A stretch of 64,000 bases of DNA from Pedobacter sp. ok626. GTDB taxonomy: Bacteria > Bacteroidota > Bacteroidia > Sphingobacteriales > Sphingobacteriaceae. Every line of letters begins with the position of its first letter. The first letter of the stretch is position 1. This document shows positions 8,536-18,846 of this stretch, in pieces. The translations under genes and the position numbers were made by a program. The notes under the pieces are model-generated. The model saw only the letters and a program-made list of their open reading frames with translations, made no database searches and was not told the origin of the DNA. The DNA is taken from positions 372,001 to 436,000 of the forward strand of contig NZ_FNEX01000004.1 of assembly GCF_900100435.1 (NCBI RefSeq), given 5' to 3'.

Positions 8536-9709
8536 TGTCTTGTCCGCCGTATGTTAAATTGCAATAAAATCTTTTGTCTAAAGCGCCAAGAGCATCAGCT
8601 ACAGCTTTAGTCATTACAATGATAACATCTTTTGTTGATTCATTCTCTGTGAATTTACCAACAACTTTAGCGAAGGTCGACCGGTTGGTCATAGGGTTAG
8701 TGATTTTCATTACCGTTCCAATAGGTGCTGTACGGTGTAATACCAACATTTTCGAAGGATCAAGGTCTGCATCCATAATCCAGATACCCGTTCCTTTTTC
8801 ATCTACCTGATTTAAACCGTATCTGCTGGCAGGTAACCTTAAGGCAGGATCTTTTATAGAATTTAAAGTATCTACATGGTTTTCTGAACTAATTGGAACA
8901 TTTTTCGGCGGATACTGCCCACTAATCAATAGTTTTTGTCCAACAAACAAAGAATTGTCATGCAGGTTGTTTTTTGCTTTTAACTGATCCATGGTTATTT
9001 TATAGCGTGTCGCGATAGAATACATGGTTTCATTTGAAGCTACTTTATGCTCAATAAACTCTTCTGGTTTACTGGTGTCCGCTGCTTTTTTCTCTGGTTT
9101 TTGCTCAGGTTTTTTATACCTGTTTTCAGGGGGGATATTAGTTTTTACGGCAGTTTCTTCTGCTTTTTGTTGCACCGGAGGTGCTTGCGTCGTGCGTTGC
9201 TCTGTTGCTGGTTGTTCAGCTACTTTTCCTGGGATTTTTAGTATTTGTCCAATCTGAAGGTTGTTGGAGTTGAGTCCATTTGCTTCCTTAATGTCATTAA
9301 CAGTGGTGCCATACTTTTGAGCAATCATATTCAGATTCTCTTTTTTCAGTACCATGTGTTCGATTAGATTACCTTCTGACGTTGTTGCAGGAACAGTATT
9401 CTGATTAGTTTTACCTATCGCTGGTGGAGTTTTACTTGTTGCAGTTGAAGCTGTAAAAGGAAGGTTTGTAGGTACTTTAATGATTACGCCAATCTGTAAG
9501 AACTTGCTGTCGTTAAAGTTCATGATGTCTTTAGGAACTACATTGTAACGTCTGCCGATGGAATAATAAGTGTCTTTAGCGACAACCTGGTGGATAATTA
9601 TTTTCTTTCCGTTGAGTTTTTCTACTCCGATTGAGTCTCTTGTAATGGCGCTGGCCGCAGACAGGTTAATCAGGAGTGCAAATACGGATACTATATAATA
9701 TTTATGCAT
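8525..9709 (-). CDS. Exported LysM-repeat protein with C-terminal DPBB (RlpA-like) domain
   Basis: 394 residues with an N-terminal signal peptide (about 1-20). Three LysM peptidoglycan-binding repeats are visible at about 37-80, 115-160 and 218-262; each has the pattern of a repeat start (YYSIGRRYNV, LNMIAQKYGT, MYSIATRYKI) ending in LxIGxxLKIP-like text. Pro/Thr/Lys-rich linkers separate them. The C-terminal ~100 residues (GTGIWIMDADLD to YCNLTYGG) resemble a double-psi beta-barrel as in RlpA. It is expected to bind peptidoglycan in the periplasm; whether it has lytic activity is unclear. It overlaps udk by 11 nt and diverges from dps. Confidence 0.88.
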   Translation of the reverse strand: MHKYYIVSVFALLINLSAASAITRDSIGVEKLNGKKIIIHQVVAKDTYYSIGRRYNVVPKDIMNFNDSKFLQIGVIIKVPTNLPFTASTATSKTPPAIGKTNQNTVPATTSEGNLIEHMVLKKENLNMIAQKYGTTVNDIKEANGLNSNNLQIGQILKIPGKVAEQPATEQRTTQAPPVQQKAEETAVKTNIPPENRYKKPEQKPEKKAADTSKPEEFIEHKVASNETMYSIATRYKITMDQLKAKNNLHDNSLFVGQKLLISGQYPPKNVPISSENHVDTLNSIKDPALRLPASRYGLNQVDEKGTGIWIMDADLDPSKMLVLHRTAPIGTVMKITNPMTNRSTFAKVVGKFTENESTKDVIIVMTKAVADALGALDKRFYCNLTYGGQDNEQ

Positions 9710-9895
9710 TAATGTCTTTGTAAAATTTAAAGGGCAATTATACGAATAATATAAATAAAGCGTCGAATTCGAATATTAAACGTTCTTTTTTCGGTCCTAT
9801 TGCGTGGTATATTAACATTTTTCCAAACCATTTATCGCATCATCTGTTACAATAGCAGACAAATATTGTTCTCAAATAAAATTAAAAATAATACT

Positions 9896-10375
9896 ATGGA
9901 TGCGAAAGAAATCAGTTTAAAAGAAAAAGAAGTAAAACCAGTGGTCGACATGTTGAATGATTATCTGGCGAATTATCATATACATTATCAAAAATTAAGA
10001 GGTTGTCATTGGAATGTTAAAGGGCAGAATTTCTTTACCTTGCATATCAAATTTGAAGAGTTGTATACCAATGCGCAGTTGACCATTGATGAGATTGCAG
10101 AGCGTGTATTGACTTTAGGGAAGCCACCGCACAGTCGTTTTGCAGACTATATCAAAGAGTCGGCCCTTAAAGAAATAAACACCATTGGAATGAAAGATCT
10201 GGATATGGTAGACGCCATTTTGGATGATATGGCTAAATTGATTGAGCTTGAGCGTGATTTGCTGGATGCTACGGCTAATGCCAGTGATGACGGGACCAAC
10301 GATATGGTTAACAGGTTTATGCAGTTTAAAGAGAAAAATACCTGGATGCTGCGTTCATTTGCCGGTAAGAAATAA
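9896..10375 (+). CDS. dps: Dps-family ferritin-like DNA-protection protein
   Basis: The ATG at 9896 gives a 159-residue protein of normal Dps length; an upstream in-frame start at 9800 would add 32 residues unlike the family. The ferroxidase-site signature is present: HIHYQKLRGCHWNVKG (His/Trp), then the FEELYTNAQLTIDEIAERVLTLG helix with its Asp/Glu ligands. Dps 12-mers store iron, detoxify peroxide and often coat DNA. The N-terminal Lys/Glu-rich tail could contact DNA. It is a single-gene unit diverging from the LysM gene and ending in a hairpin. Confidence 0.94.
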   Translation: MDAKEISLKEKEVKPVVDMLNDYLANYHIHYQKLRGCHWNVKGQNFFTLHIKFEELYTNAQLTIDEIAERVLTLGKPPHSRFADYIKESALKEINTIGMKDLDMVDAILDDMAKLIELERDLLDATANASDDGTNDMVNRFMQFKEKNTWMLRSFAGKK

Positions 10376-10400
10376 TTTCATAAACTATTTTTTTGAGGAG

Positions 10401-10440
10401 TCGTCATGTTGAATTTATTTTCGGCATGACGATTTTTCTT
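10401..10440 (+). terminator. Intrinsic terminator after dps
   Basis: TCGTCATG (10401-10408) pairs with CATGACGA (10425-10432), extendable through wobble pairs to 13 bp with a short AT-rich loop, followed by TTTTTCTTTT. It ends 18 nt before the UbiD start. Confidence 0.85.
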
Positions 10441-10457
10441 TTAATATCTTTGAGGCG

Positions 10458-12290
10458 ATGGGATATAAAAGCTTAGCAGATTGTGTAGCCGATTTAGAAA
10501 GACACGGTCATTTGATTCGGATAAAAGAAGAGGTTGATCCTTACCTCGAAATGGCGGCCATTCATTTGCGTGTATATGAGCGGAAGGGGCCAGCCTTGCT
10601 TTTTGAAAACGTGAAGGGCAGCAAGTTTCCGGCGGTTTCCAATTTGTTTGGGACATTGGAACGCTCTAAATTTATGTTTAGAGATAGTCTGCCTAAAGTA
10701 GAACAATTGGTAAACCTTCGTTCAGACCCAGTCAAAGCCTTAAAAAATCCCTTAAAATTACCAGGTATTGCGTTGACTGCGCTTACCGCGCTGCCATTAA
10801 AGCAAACTTTTAAATCAATATTTAGTAAAACTACGATTAGTGCATTGCCACAAATTGTAAACTGGCCTATGGATGGTGGTCCTTTTATCACGATGCCCCA
10901 GGTGTATACCGAGGATGCTGATAAACCAGGGATTTTAAATGCCAACCTTGGGATGTATAGGATACAGCTTGCCGGTAATGATTACGAATTGAATAAAGAA
11001 ATAGGATTGCATTACCAAATCCATAGAGGGATAGGGGTACACCAATCTAAAGCCAATGCCAAAGGCGAACCGCTAAAAGTGAGTATTTTTGTGGGGGGAC
11101 CACCTTCTCATCCACTCGCTGCGGTAATGCCATTGCCAGAAGGCTTGTCAGAAATGACTTTTGCTGGTGCATTAGGCAATAGAAGATTTAGGTATTTTTA
11201 TGATGATGAGGGCTTTTGCTTATCCGCTGATGCTGATTTTGTAATTACTGGCACGGTTTATCCTCAGGAAAATAAACCTGAAGGACCATTTGGAGATCAT
11301 TTGGGATATTATAGCCTTACACACCCTTTTCCATTAATGAAGGTGCACAATGTTTACCACCGTAAGGATGCGATATGGTCCTTTACCGTCGTTGGTAGGC
11401 CACCGCAGGAAGATACCAGTTTCGGCGCATTGATCCATGAAATAGCGGGATCGGCCCTGCCCAAAGAAATTCATGGCTTAAAAGAGGTGAATGCAGTTGA
11501 TGCTGCCGGAGTTCATCCTTTATTATTTGCGATAGGAAGTGAAAGATATACACCATATTTAGATGAACGCAGACCTCAGGAGATATTAACCATCGCCAAC
11601 CATATTCTAGGGAAAAACCAATTAAGTCTGGCCAAGTATTTATTTATTGCAGCAAGGGAGGATGACGAACATTTGGATACACATGATCTTGCTGGCTTTA
11701 TGCAACATGTCCTTTCGCGAATGGATTTCCGTACAGATTTACATTTTCATACCCATACGACTATTGATACATTGGATTACAGTGGTGATGGTTTAAATAG
11801 TGGCTCAAAGGTTGTTTTTGCAGCGGCAGGAGCTCAAAAGCGAATATTGACCAATGAGTTACCCCAGGGGTTTCAATTGCCAGAGCCGTTTAACCATTAC
11901 CAGATGGCAATTCCGGGGGTATTAGTTATAGGTGCTCATCCTTATGTGGACGCTGCTCATACTGAACAGGAAATGGTTTTGTTGAACAAGGATTTAAAAG
12001 ATCAGCACTTGGCTGGATTAGGTTTGATTGTCGTTTGTGACGACCCTATTTTTACTGCAGCAACGATTAATAACTTAGTGTGGGTTACATTTACGAGAAG
12101 CAATCCGGCTTCTGATATTCATGGGGTAGGCAGTTTTATCAGTAACAAACATTGGGGCTGCACCGGACCAGTTATTATCGATGCCCGGAAAAAGCCACAT
12201 CATGCGCCTGAATTGATTAAGGATGAAGCAGTAGAAAGACATATTGAAAGGCTGGGCCTTCAAGGAGCTTCTCTGCACGGGATAATATAA
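10458..12290 (+). CDS. UbiD-family prenylated-FMN decarboxylase
   Basis: 610 residues, the long UbiD subtype common in Bacteroidota. Recognisable parts are YKSLADCVADLERHGHLIRI at the N-terminus, IFVGGPPSHPLAAVMPLPEGLSE, the ENKPEGPFGDHLGYYS motif with the catalytic Glu and metal/prFMN-binding residues, and a long C-terminal domain. The family reversibly decarboxylates aromatic acids with prenylated FMN; in this lineage a quinone (menaquinone) biosynthesis role is commonly assigned but the substrate is not shown by sequence. No UbiX prenyltransferase gene is in the window. The gene ends at a terminator shared with the converging lipoprotein gene. Confidence 0.9.
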   Translation: MGYKSLADCVADLERHGHLIRIKEEVDPYLEMAAIHLRVYERKGPALLFENVKGSKFPAVSNLFGTLERSKFMFRDSLPKVEQLVNLRSDPVKALKNPLKLPGIALTALTALPLKQTFKSIFSKTTISALPQIVNWPMDGGPFITMPQVYTEDADKPGILNANLGMYRIQLAGNDYELNKEIGLHYQIHRGIGVHQSKANAKGEPLKVSIFVGGPPSHPLAAVMPLPEGLSEMTFAGALGNRRFRYFYDDEGFCLSADADFVITGTVYPQENKPEGPFGDHLGYYSLTHPFPLMKVHNVYHRKDAIWSFTVVGRPPQEDTSFGALIHEIAGSALPKEIHGLKEVNAVDAAGVHPLLFAIGSERYTPYLDERRPQEILTIANHILGKNQLSLAKYLFIAAREDDEHLDTHDLAGFMQHVLSRMDFRTDLHFHTHTTIDTLDYSGDGLNSGSKVVFAAAGAQKRILTNELPQGFQLPEPFNHYQMAIPGVLVIGAHPYVDAAHTEQEMVLLNKDLKDQHLAGLGLIVVCDDPIFTAATINNLVWVTFTRSNPASDIHGVGSFISNKHWGCTGPVIIDARKKPHHAPELIKDEAVERHIERLGLQGASLHGII

Positions 12291-12324
12291 ATGCCAGTGA
12301 AAATACTTCCACTGGCATTTATAT
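12285..12324. terminator. Bidirectional terminator between converging genes
   Basis: A 15-bp stem pairs 12285-12299 (ending AAATGCCAGTG) with 12310-12324 (CACTGGCATTT...), with a 10-nt loop. It overlaps the UbiD stop and lies 4 nt from the end of the converging lipoprotein gene, so it can serve both. Confidence 0.88.
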
Positions 12325-12328
12325 AATA

Positions 12329-13999
12329 TTATCTGTACTTAGGTTCTACTGATAAGGTAATTGATCCACCGCTTATATCATTGGTGATATATCTATTCAC
12401 AAACCAAGGCCCATTAGGATTGTCTCTTGGTGGACGGCCCCCATTTGCGTAAGGATCATATGGTACATTGTCTTCTCTTCTTAGAATAATCGGAGAGGCA
12501 AATTCTAAAATTCCCTCCCCTAATTGATCAGAAGTCAAAGTTGTTACTATTTGATGAGTCCTTACTTCAGTTTCTTCTGTTGAAGATCCATACTTAGCCC
12601 CAACTTTTACTTTTTCGCCAAGTGCAACATCGAAATTAAAATTTGTAGCAAATTTTGTTGAATAAGTATGGATGTTAGTTACTGTAGTCGCATTGTCAAA
12701 TTCAGAGACAACAAACTTCCATTGGGAACTATAATTTTCTAAATCCCAAGCCACAATTGGTTCGGGTTGAAGAAGCTTATATTCTTTTGGAGTTGAACTG
12801 ACTCTATACCAATTGATAGAATTGGGTACTTGCTGATAAACCACATCATATAAAAGATCTCCTGGTATAGAGAAAATCTTTTCTAAAGTAGGTCCTGCAC
12901 CGGCCTTTGCGTTTATTAGAATATTTATTCGGATTTCGAAAGCTCCATCAGTCCATAATTTAGGAAATGGTGCAGGTGGTTTGTGTTTTTGGTAGGTTTC
13001 GACGTTAACTGGATCTTCAGGTGAGTCAGAAAGGTCACTTGCTGCCTTATTGATTTTTAATGAAACAATATGTTCTACATATCTATTGTTAAATTTTCCT
13101 TTAACAACTCCTGCTGCAGGATCTATTCCATAATAAACATAATCTCTTTGCCATTCCACGTTTTTGTTAAATGCTTCTACCACCCGTTGATCCAGAGAAA
13201 AATAATTATAATCAATAATATTAGTAGTTGGGAAATTTACGATTCTTGAAATCTTGCTATCGGCTGGGCCTAGTGAAGTCTTTCCTTTGCTAGAAACTGA
13301 CACATTAGTATTTGTACCTTTAGAATTTTTTGAGGTTCCATCGAAAGCAGGATCTAGAAAATGAAAATTGTATTTCTGCGTGGTGTTGCTCCCTGAATTT
13401 ACATAATTCATTATTGTTGACGTTTTCTTTGAAGATAAAGAGGCAGAAGGAACTGTGATAGCTACTCTTTCGTTCTCTTTAACAACAACGACAGGAAATC
13501 CAGGAACTAAGCCATAAGGGGCTTTAGTTACTTCTAGCTTAGCATTGTAAAGATCAATGCTATTAAAATGTTTGCTTTCAGGGGCTACGGCAACCATTGG
13601 TATTTCTGAAGCAGTATTCCATGTTTCCGCAGTGAAGTTAGGAACCTCAGGAACCATAATTGTTAAGGTTGGCAAACTTTCTATAGCATCTTGAAGAGCA
13701 ACTTTAGATGGTGCATGTTTGAATAAAATTTCTGATACAGTTTCTTGACCCAGGTCTTTACCCAAGACCATTTGTAATAAAACATCATAGTCATTGTCAA
13801 ACATTTTTAGTGCCTCTGATTTAATAAAAGCTCTTAGAGACGGTTCTTTTTCTAAAGCAATAGCTAAGGTTTTAGAAAAAACAATTTTTGCTTCTTGTCT
13901 AGCAGAGAGTGGAGGTTCTACAAATTGATTGTTTTGTTGTTTTTCTTTCTTACATGAGAATAAGAAAATGAGGAGCATTAAAAGATGCGTTTTTTTCAT
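12329..13999 (-). CDS. Lipoprotein of unknown function (556 aa)
   Basis: I do not recognise the family. A lipoprotein signal is clear (MKKTHLLMLLIFLFSC, Cys16) followed by a Lys/Gln-rich tether. Residues ~35-160 form an alpha-helical region (ALEKEPSLRAFIKSEALKMFDNDYDVLL), then a mainly beta region. A C-terminal segment with GEKVKVGAKYGSSTEETEVRTH looks like extended strands. The size and anchor suggest an outer-membrane surface protein. The upstream region holds no other gene and the gene stands alone, facing the UbiD gene. It could be a lineage-specific adhesin or pore-associated protein, but nothing in the sequence decides this. Confidence 0.75.
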   Translation of the reverse strand: MKKTHLLMLLIFLFSCKKEKQQNNQFVEPPLSARQEAKIVFSKTLAIALEKEPSLRAFIKSEALKMFDNDYDVLLQMVLGKDLGQETVSEILFKHAPSKVALQDAIESLPTLTIMVPEVPNFTAETWNTASEIPMVAVAPESKHFNSIDLYNAKLEVTKAPYGLVPGFPVVVVKENERVAITVPSASLSSKKTSTIMNYVNSGSNTTQKYNFHFLDPAFDGTSKNSKGTNTNVSVSSKGKTSLGPADSKISRIVNFPTTNIIDYNYFSLDQRVVEAFNKNVEWQRDYVYYGIDPAAGVVKGKFNNRYVEHIVSLKINKAASDLSDSPEDPVNVETYQKHKPPAPFPKLWTDGAFEIRINILINAKAGAGPTLEKIFSIPGDLLYDVVYQQVPNSINWYRVSSTPKEYKLLQPEPIVAWDLENYSSQWKFVVSEFDNATTVTNIHTYSTKFATNFNFDVALGEKVKVGAKYGSSTEETEVRTHQIVTTLTSDQLGEGILEFASPIILRREDNVPYDPYANGGRPPRDNPNGPWFVNRYITNDISGGSITLSVEPKYR

Positions 14000-14087
14000 A
14001 TTTAAAGAGTTTAATTATAACTACTAAATTAAACTCTTTAAGTGTAAATGCTCTACTTTTGAGTGTAATATTTTTAATACCGGACTT

Positions 14088-15620
14088 TTAAAACCTAATT
14101 CCAAAAGTTAAAAACACATTGTTGTTTGCATTTTTAATACTGGCTACTGGCTCAGCTCCGTCACTCAATGCATAAGGACTTACTCTGTCTTCTGATTGAA
14201 CGCGTTGATAAGCGAGATCAAAATAGTACTCATTAAAGCGGTAGCCTAAACCACCACTATAATATTTAGTACCGTATGTGTTGTTCGTATCATCTTTTAC
14301 AGGACTGCCATTTAATCCGTAGCCAGCTCTTAAGCTCAGGTTATTGATTTTATACTCTCCACCAACTCTATAATTTACAGCAGAAGTATAGTATTTTTTG
14401 ATATCGGCATTACTATCCATGATTGCATTGTCTAATGAACCTCCACCATCCTGTGATAGACGGGTGCCTGCATAATCAATAAAATCAACATCAGCAGAAA
14501 TGATGGCTTGTCCTGCGATGACATAACTAGCACCCAAAGATCCTTTTCCAGGAGTTTTTAGGTTATAGTTATAAGGGTAGGATAATGGTCCAATATTATT
14601 TGGTTGTCTTACACCATCCAATGTAGTAAATAGATTTTCTGTAAATGTATCCTCCATATATAACCACGTTGGTGTTTGATAGGTTGCGCCGATTCTGAAA
14701 CTTGAAACAGGTCTGAAGATTAAACCTAATTTAGCGTTGATTCCTGAACCGTGAGTTTCCTGACTGGATACGTAAGAGAAATTGTAATTTTTGTCAGGAC
14801 TAAAGCCAAAATCAGGATCAGTTGGGATGTCGTTGTAGGCACTTAATATACCCTTTTCTGTATATTCTACATCATTAATGTAGCGTACATTTACCATTCC
14901 TATACTTGCACCAATGTACAATTGATTAGAGATGTTAATTGCTCCTGAGAAATTTACTTCGGAGGTAGAACCCGCAGTAGTTTGATTTCTACTTTGCATA
15001 TTACTGCCAATAAAGGGTTCGGCTGAATATCCCGGGAAGTTCGGTACATTGTAATTTATCAGGAATTGCTCATAAGCCAGGCGCTGTAAAGTATTATCGT
15101 CAATAACTCCGTTTACATCCATACTGCCATTGGCTAATTCTGAAAAATAATCACGCATAGAGGTCAGGTCATTGTTTCCACTGTAACTTTGACTTTGTGT
15201 ATAATCGTTGTTTCTGCTATAGCCAATACCAAATACGAAACTCAAAACACCTTTTTGAGTGTTTTGTCCTTTTGCTTTAAAAGTAGGGTTGTACCAAACC
15301 ACACCAGCCTGATTCATATTTAATTTACTATCTGAACCTTTGCCTTGTTGCCCCAGGTAATCGGATTTCGAAGTTGCATTGTTAAACTCAGGGGTAAAGC
15401 TAAATTCTGATCTGGTAAAGAGACCTAAACCAGCTGGGTTACCATTTAAGGAGCTCATGTCTCCACCCACGCCAATTTGCGCGTTACCCATACCTTTAAA
15501 TCTTGCAGAACTACCATAGTTCGTGTTGCCAAACCTGATGGCATCCTGGGCATATTGTGCATATGTAGTGCCCGTGGTGGCTACTATAGCCACCATAAGC
15601 ATCTGTATAAATTTCTTCAT
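14088..15620 (-). CDS. FadL/OmpP1-family outer-membrane transport protein
   Basis: 510 residues with a signal peptide ending near AQYAQ. The mature N-terminus has the FadL-type pattern: SARFKGMGNAQIGVGGDMSSLNGNPAGLG, in which the conserved NPAGL lies in the hatch/plug region. The rest is beta-barrel-like with alternating strands, and it ends in Phe (FLTFGIRF), as expected for BAM substrates. The family forms a 14-strand barrel that lets hydrophobic molecules cross the outer membrane. The preceding gene, a low-complexity lipoprotein, ends 18 nt upstream, so they are probably coexpressed. Confidence 0.88.
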   Translation of the reverse strand: MKKFIQMLMVAIVATTGTTYAQYAQDAIRFGNTNYGSSARFKGMGNAQIGVGGDMSSLNGNPAGLGLFTRSEFSFTPEFNNATSKSDYLGQQGKGSDSKLNMNQAGVVWYNPTFKAKGQNTQKGVLSFVFGIGYSRNNDYTQSQSYSGNNDLTSMRDYFSELANGSMDVNGVIDDNTLQRLAYEQFLINYNVPNFPGYSAEPFIGSNMQSRNQTTAGSTSEVNFSGAINISNQLYIGASIGMVNVRYINDVEYTEKGILSAYNDIPTDPDFGFSPDKNYNFSYVSSQETHGSGINAKLGLIFRPVSSFRIGATYQTPTWLYMEDTFTENLFTTLDGVRQPNNIGPLSYPYNYNLKTPGKGSLGASYVIAGQAIISADVDFIDYAGTRLSQDGGGSLDNAIMDSNADIKKYYTSAVNYRVGGEYKINNLSLRAGYGLNGSPVKDDTNNTYGTKYYSGGLGYRFNEYYFDLAYQRVQSEDRVSPYALSDGAEPVASIKNANNNVFLTFGIRF

Positions 15621-15638
15621 CTCTGTATTTCGCTTAAA

Positions 15639-16565
15639 TTATCTGCCTCCGCCTCTTGATGGTCTGCTTGTGCCACCGCCTGAGCTACCGCCACCATAGC
15701 TTCCGCCAGAATTACCTCTTGATGGAGGACTGTAAGATGGAGGTGGAGAATATGATTCTCTCGGTGGTCTTGCTGGAGCTTCTGTTCTTTCTGTTCTGCT
15801 CGGTCTTGAACTTTCTGTATTTGCAGGTCTTGCTGGAGCTTCAGTTCTACTTGGTCTCGAATTTCCCGTTGTTACTGGTCTTTGAGATGTACCATAATTA
15901 CCATTAGTGCTACCTCTCGAAGGTCTGCCTGAAATTACACTTGTACCATTACCGTTTTGTACTCTAGACGATCTTGGAGAAAGATAGGCATCATTTCCAT
16001 TACCTCTATTTCCTGTGTACGCACTACCACCTCTATTTGGTCTTGGTACATTGGTAGTCCTGCCGGTATAAAAACCGCCTCCCCAGTAGCCACCACCCCA
16101 TAATCCACCGCCGTAACCACCGCCATAGTAATTGTTGTAGCCATAAAACGGAGAATAGTAATTACCCCATGAGTTGTATGGAGAATTCCATATAGAACCA
16201 TAAAACGGACTATAGCCAAATCCCATACCAAATCCAAATCCTAAGGACATGCCATAATTGCCATACCATCCACCATCAAAGAATGGATCATAGTATCCTC
16301 TCCAGGAGGGTCCTGTATTGTAAAATCTGTTTATACGTGATGAATAATCCATGTCGTAATAGGGATCACTTGTGCCATAGTATTCATCCTGAGTATTATA
16401 ATCGGATTCTCTTATCGGTACTTGTTGCTTATACTCCCTTGCCTGCGCTACAGAGTTATAGACATCATCATTCGAATTTTGCTGCGCTAACCTTGGCGTA
16501 GAGCAGGACGTGACAACTATTGCTGTCAGGCCAAGCATACTGGTGAATAAATAATTTGATTTCAT
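15639..16565 (-). CDS. Low-complexity Gly/Tyr/Ser/Arg-rich lipoprotein
   Basis: 308 residues. The N-terminus is a lipoprotein signal with lipobox VTSC near residue 21. About residues 75-165 are dominated by Gly, Tyr, Trp and Phe (YGGGYGGGLWGGGYWGG-like). The C-terminal third is an Arg/Pro/Ser/Thr-rich tail with repeats of SRPSRTEAPARP. Such sequence is probably disordered and could form a surface or adhesive layer; similar proteins in this group have been given meaningless names by low-complexity matches. The function is unknown. It is the first gene of a likely two-gene unit with the FadL-like barrel and diverges from proS. Confidence 0.75.
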   Translation of the reverse strand: MKSNYLFTSMLGLTAIVVTSCSTPRLAQQNSNDDVYNSVAQAREYKQQVPIRESDYNTQDEYYGTSDPYYDMDYSSRINRFYNTGPSWRGYYDPFFDGGWYGNYGMSLGFGFGMGFGYSPFYGSIWNSPYNSWGNYYSPFYGYNNYYGGGYGGGLWGGGYWGGGFYTGRTTNVPRPNRGGSAYTGNRGNGNDAYLSPRSSRVQNGNGTSVISGRPSRGSTNGNYGTSQRPVTTGNSRPSRTEAPARPANTESSRPSRTERTEAPARPPRESYSPPPSYSPPSRGNSGGSYGGGSSGGGTSRPSRGGGR

Positions 16566-16668
16566 AACTATATCCCTTCTTTGTGTGTTGTGTGTTTTGT
16601 AGGTATAAATTTATAGATTTGTAGCCTACATTACAAGTCATTTAACACAAAAAACGTTCCAAACAGTT

Positions 16669-18141
16669 ATGAGCAAAGGTATTACAAGCAAAAACGAAGA
16701 TTATTCACAGTGGTATAACGACATTGTTATAAAAGCCGACCTGGCTGAGCACTCATCTGTCAAAGGATGTATGGTGATTAAGCCCTATGGATATTCCATT
16801 TGGGAGAAAATGCAGGCGGTTTTAGACCAAAAATTTAAAGATACTGGCCACAGCAATGCTTACTTCCCTTTATTCATTCCCAAGTCATTTTTTTCTAAAG
16901 AAGCTTCACACGTTGAAGGTTTTGCGACTGAATGTGCTGTTGTGACACATTATCGTCTAAAAAATGATGGAAATGGTAACATTATCGTAGATGAAACTGC
17001 AAAATTAGAAGAAGAACTGATCGTAAGACCAACTTCGGAAACCATTATCTGGAATACGTATAAAGGCTGGATTCAATCGTATCGCGATTTGCCAATTCTT
17101 GTAAACCAATGGGCCAATGTTGTACGTTGGGAAATGCGTACGCGTTTGTTTTTACGTACTACAGAGTTTTTATGGCAAGAGGGACATACTGCTCATGCGA
17201 CATCTGATGAGGCAATTGCTGAAACGAAACAGATGTTGGATGTATATGCAGATTTTGCTGAAAACTGGATGGCTTTGCCGGTTGTTAAGGGCGTAAAAAC
17301 TCCTAATGAACGTTTTGCAGGCGCGCTGGATACTTTTTGTATTGAGGCTTTAATGCAAGATGGAAAGGCTTTGCAAGCGGGTACCTCACACTTCCTGGGA
17401 CAGAACTTCGCCAAAGCTTTTGATGTGAAATTTACGAGTAAAGAAGGTAAACAAGAACATGTATGGGCTAGCTCATGGGGTGTTTCTACCCGTCTGATCG
17501 GTGCTTTAATTATGGCGCATAGCGACGATGCCGGATTGGTGTTACCTCCTAAACTTGCTCCGATACAGGTGGTGGTTGTTCCGATATACAAGAATGATGA
17601 AGAGTTGCAAAAGATCTCGGTCTTTGTGGATGAGCTGATGTTAAAATTAAAATTAATGGGTATTTCCGCTAAATATGATGCCCGTGATTCACAACGTCCT
17701 GGGTTTAAATTTGCAGAATATGAATTAAAAGGTGTTCCTGTACGTTTGGCAATTGGTGGCAGAGATATGGAGAATGGAACTGTGGAACTTGCGCGTAGAG
17801 ATACCAGAGAAAAACAAACTGTACAGCAGGATGGTTTAGATATATATATCGTACAACTGTTGGAGGAAATTCAGAAGAATATCTATAACAAAGCTTTAGA
17901 CTATAGAACTGAACACATTACTGAGGCAAATTCTTATGATGAGCTGAAAGAATTGTTAGACACTAAAGCTGGTTTTATTGCTGCACATTGGGATGGAACT
18001 CCAGAAACAGAGCAGAAGATTAAAGAAGAGACAAAAGCCACGATCAGATGTATACCTTTAGATAATAAACTGGAAGATGGAGTTTGTATTTATTCAGGTA
18101 AACCATCTAAACAGCGTGTGTTATTTGCGAGAGCCTACTAA
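16669..18141 (+). CDS. proS: Prolyl-tRNA synthetase, archaeal/eukaryotic type
   Basis: 490 residues, the compact ProS form without the bacterial INS editing domain. Class II motif 2 is seen at [29 protein letters not shown], and motif 3 at the [28 protein letters not shown] segment. The anticodon-binding domain follows (residues ~300-400) and the protein ends in the type-3 C-terminal zinc-like domain, closing with LFARAY. It charges tRNA-Pro; a tRNA-Pro(TGG) gene is present at 47959. It starts a plus-strand run that continues through metB. Confidence 0.97.
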   Translation: MSKGITSKNEDYSQWYNDIVIKADLAEHSSVKGCMVIKPYGYSIWEKMQAVLDQKFKDTGHSNAYFPLFIPKSFFSKEASHVEGFATECAVVTHYRLKNDGNGNIIVDETAKLEEELIVRPTSETIIWNTYKGWIQSYRDLPILVNQWANVVRWEMRTRLFLRTTEFLWQEGHTAHATSDEAIAETKQMLDVYADFAENWMALPVVKGVKTPNERFAGALDTFCIEALMQDGKALQAGTSHFLGQNFAKAFDVKFTSKEGKQEHVWASSWGVSTRLIGALIMAHSDDAGLVLPPKLAPIQVVVVPIYKNDEELQKISVFVDELMLKLKLMGISAKYDARDSQRPGFKFAEYELKGVPVRLAIGGRDMENGTVELARRDTREKQTVQQDGLDIYIVQLLEEIQKNIYNKALDYRTEHITEANSYDELKELLDTKAGFIAAHWDGTPETEQKIKEETKATIRCIPLDNKLEDGVCIYSGKPSKQRVLFARAY

Positions 18142-18150
18142 AAGATAAGG

Positions 18151-18846
18151 ATGAGTACAGAAAGTTATAACAAGATCCTAACTGAATTTAAAGAGAAAGC
18201 TTCCTTAAAACAGGCGATCTACCGCAATACCACTGAAGTGTTTGGTATGTTGAAAAAGCAGTTGGCAGAGATCGCCTTGAGATTGCAGCACGATTACAAT
18301 GTCAAAGATCCTTCGGTAGAGATCAATTTTAAGGAGCATAGCCATTTTGAGGGGCAGCTTAAATTTTCTGGCGATATGCTCATGGTATCTATGCATACCA
18401 ATATCTTTTCTTTCGACCCCTCGCATTCTATGTTTCAGAGTCAATACATTAAGGATGATCCGAGCCTTAATTATTGCGGGATCATTTACCTTCATAATTT
18501 CCTGGCCGATTCTATAAAGTATAACCGCCTGGCAGATGAAGGGACACTAATTGCCCGTATTTTGATCAATAAGGATAAACATTTTATGGTTGAGGGCGAG
18601 GGCGTACTTGATTCTTTATATCAGGACTTTGCAAATAACCTGGTTACGGAAGAGAAATTAACAGATATTATTGAGAGATCGATCCTTTTTTGTCTGGATT
18701 CGGATCTGATGATTCCTCCTTTTGCGCAGGTAAAAGACGTAACTTTAAATCAGAAACAGTCTATGCTGGTTGCCAGTGGATTTCCTACAAGCAAAAACAT
18801 TGGCTACCAGTTTAAATCAGAAATAGAGCAAAATAATAACATATGA
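18151..18846 (+). CDS. Conserved hypothetical protein (231 aa) coupled to metB
   Basis: I recognise no named domain. The protein is soluble, with no signal or membrane segment, and appears alpha/beta mixed. The N-terminal half has helices (LKQAIYRNTTEVFGMLKKQLAEIALRL) and the middle has FSGDMLMVSMHTNIFSFDPSHSMFQS. Its regular codon use and fit within an operon argue for a real gene. It starts 9 nt after proS and its stop overlaps the metB start (ATGA), which implies translational coupling. The position between proS and metB hints at a housekeeping role but not which one. Confidence 0.8.
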   Translation: MSTESYNKILTEFKEKASLKQAIYRNTTEVFGMLKKQLAEIALRLQHDYNVKDPSVEINFKEHSHFEGQLKFSGDMLMVSMHTNIFSFDPSHSMFQSQYIKDDPSLNYCGIIYLHNFLADSIKYNRLADEGTLIARILINKDKHFMVEGEGVLDSLYQDFANNLVTEEKLTDIIERSILFCLDSDLMIPPFAQVKDVTLNQKQSMLVASGFPTSKNIGYQFKSEIEQNNNI

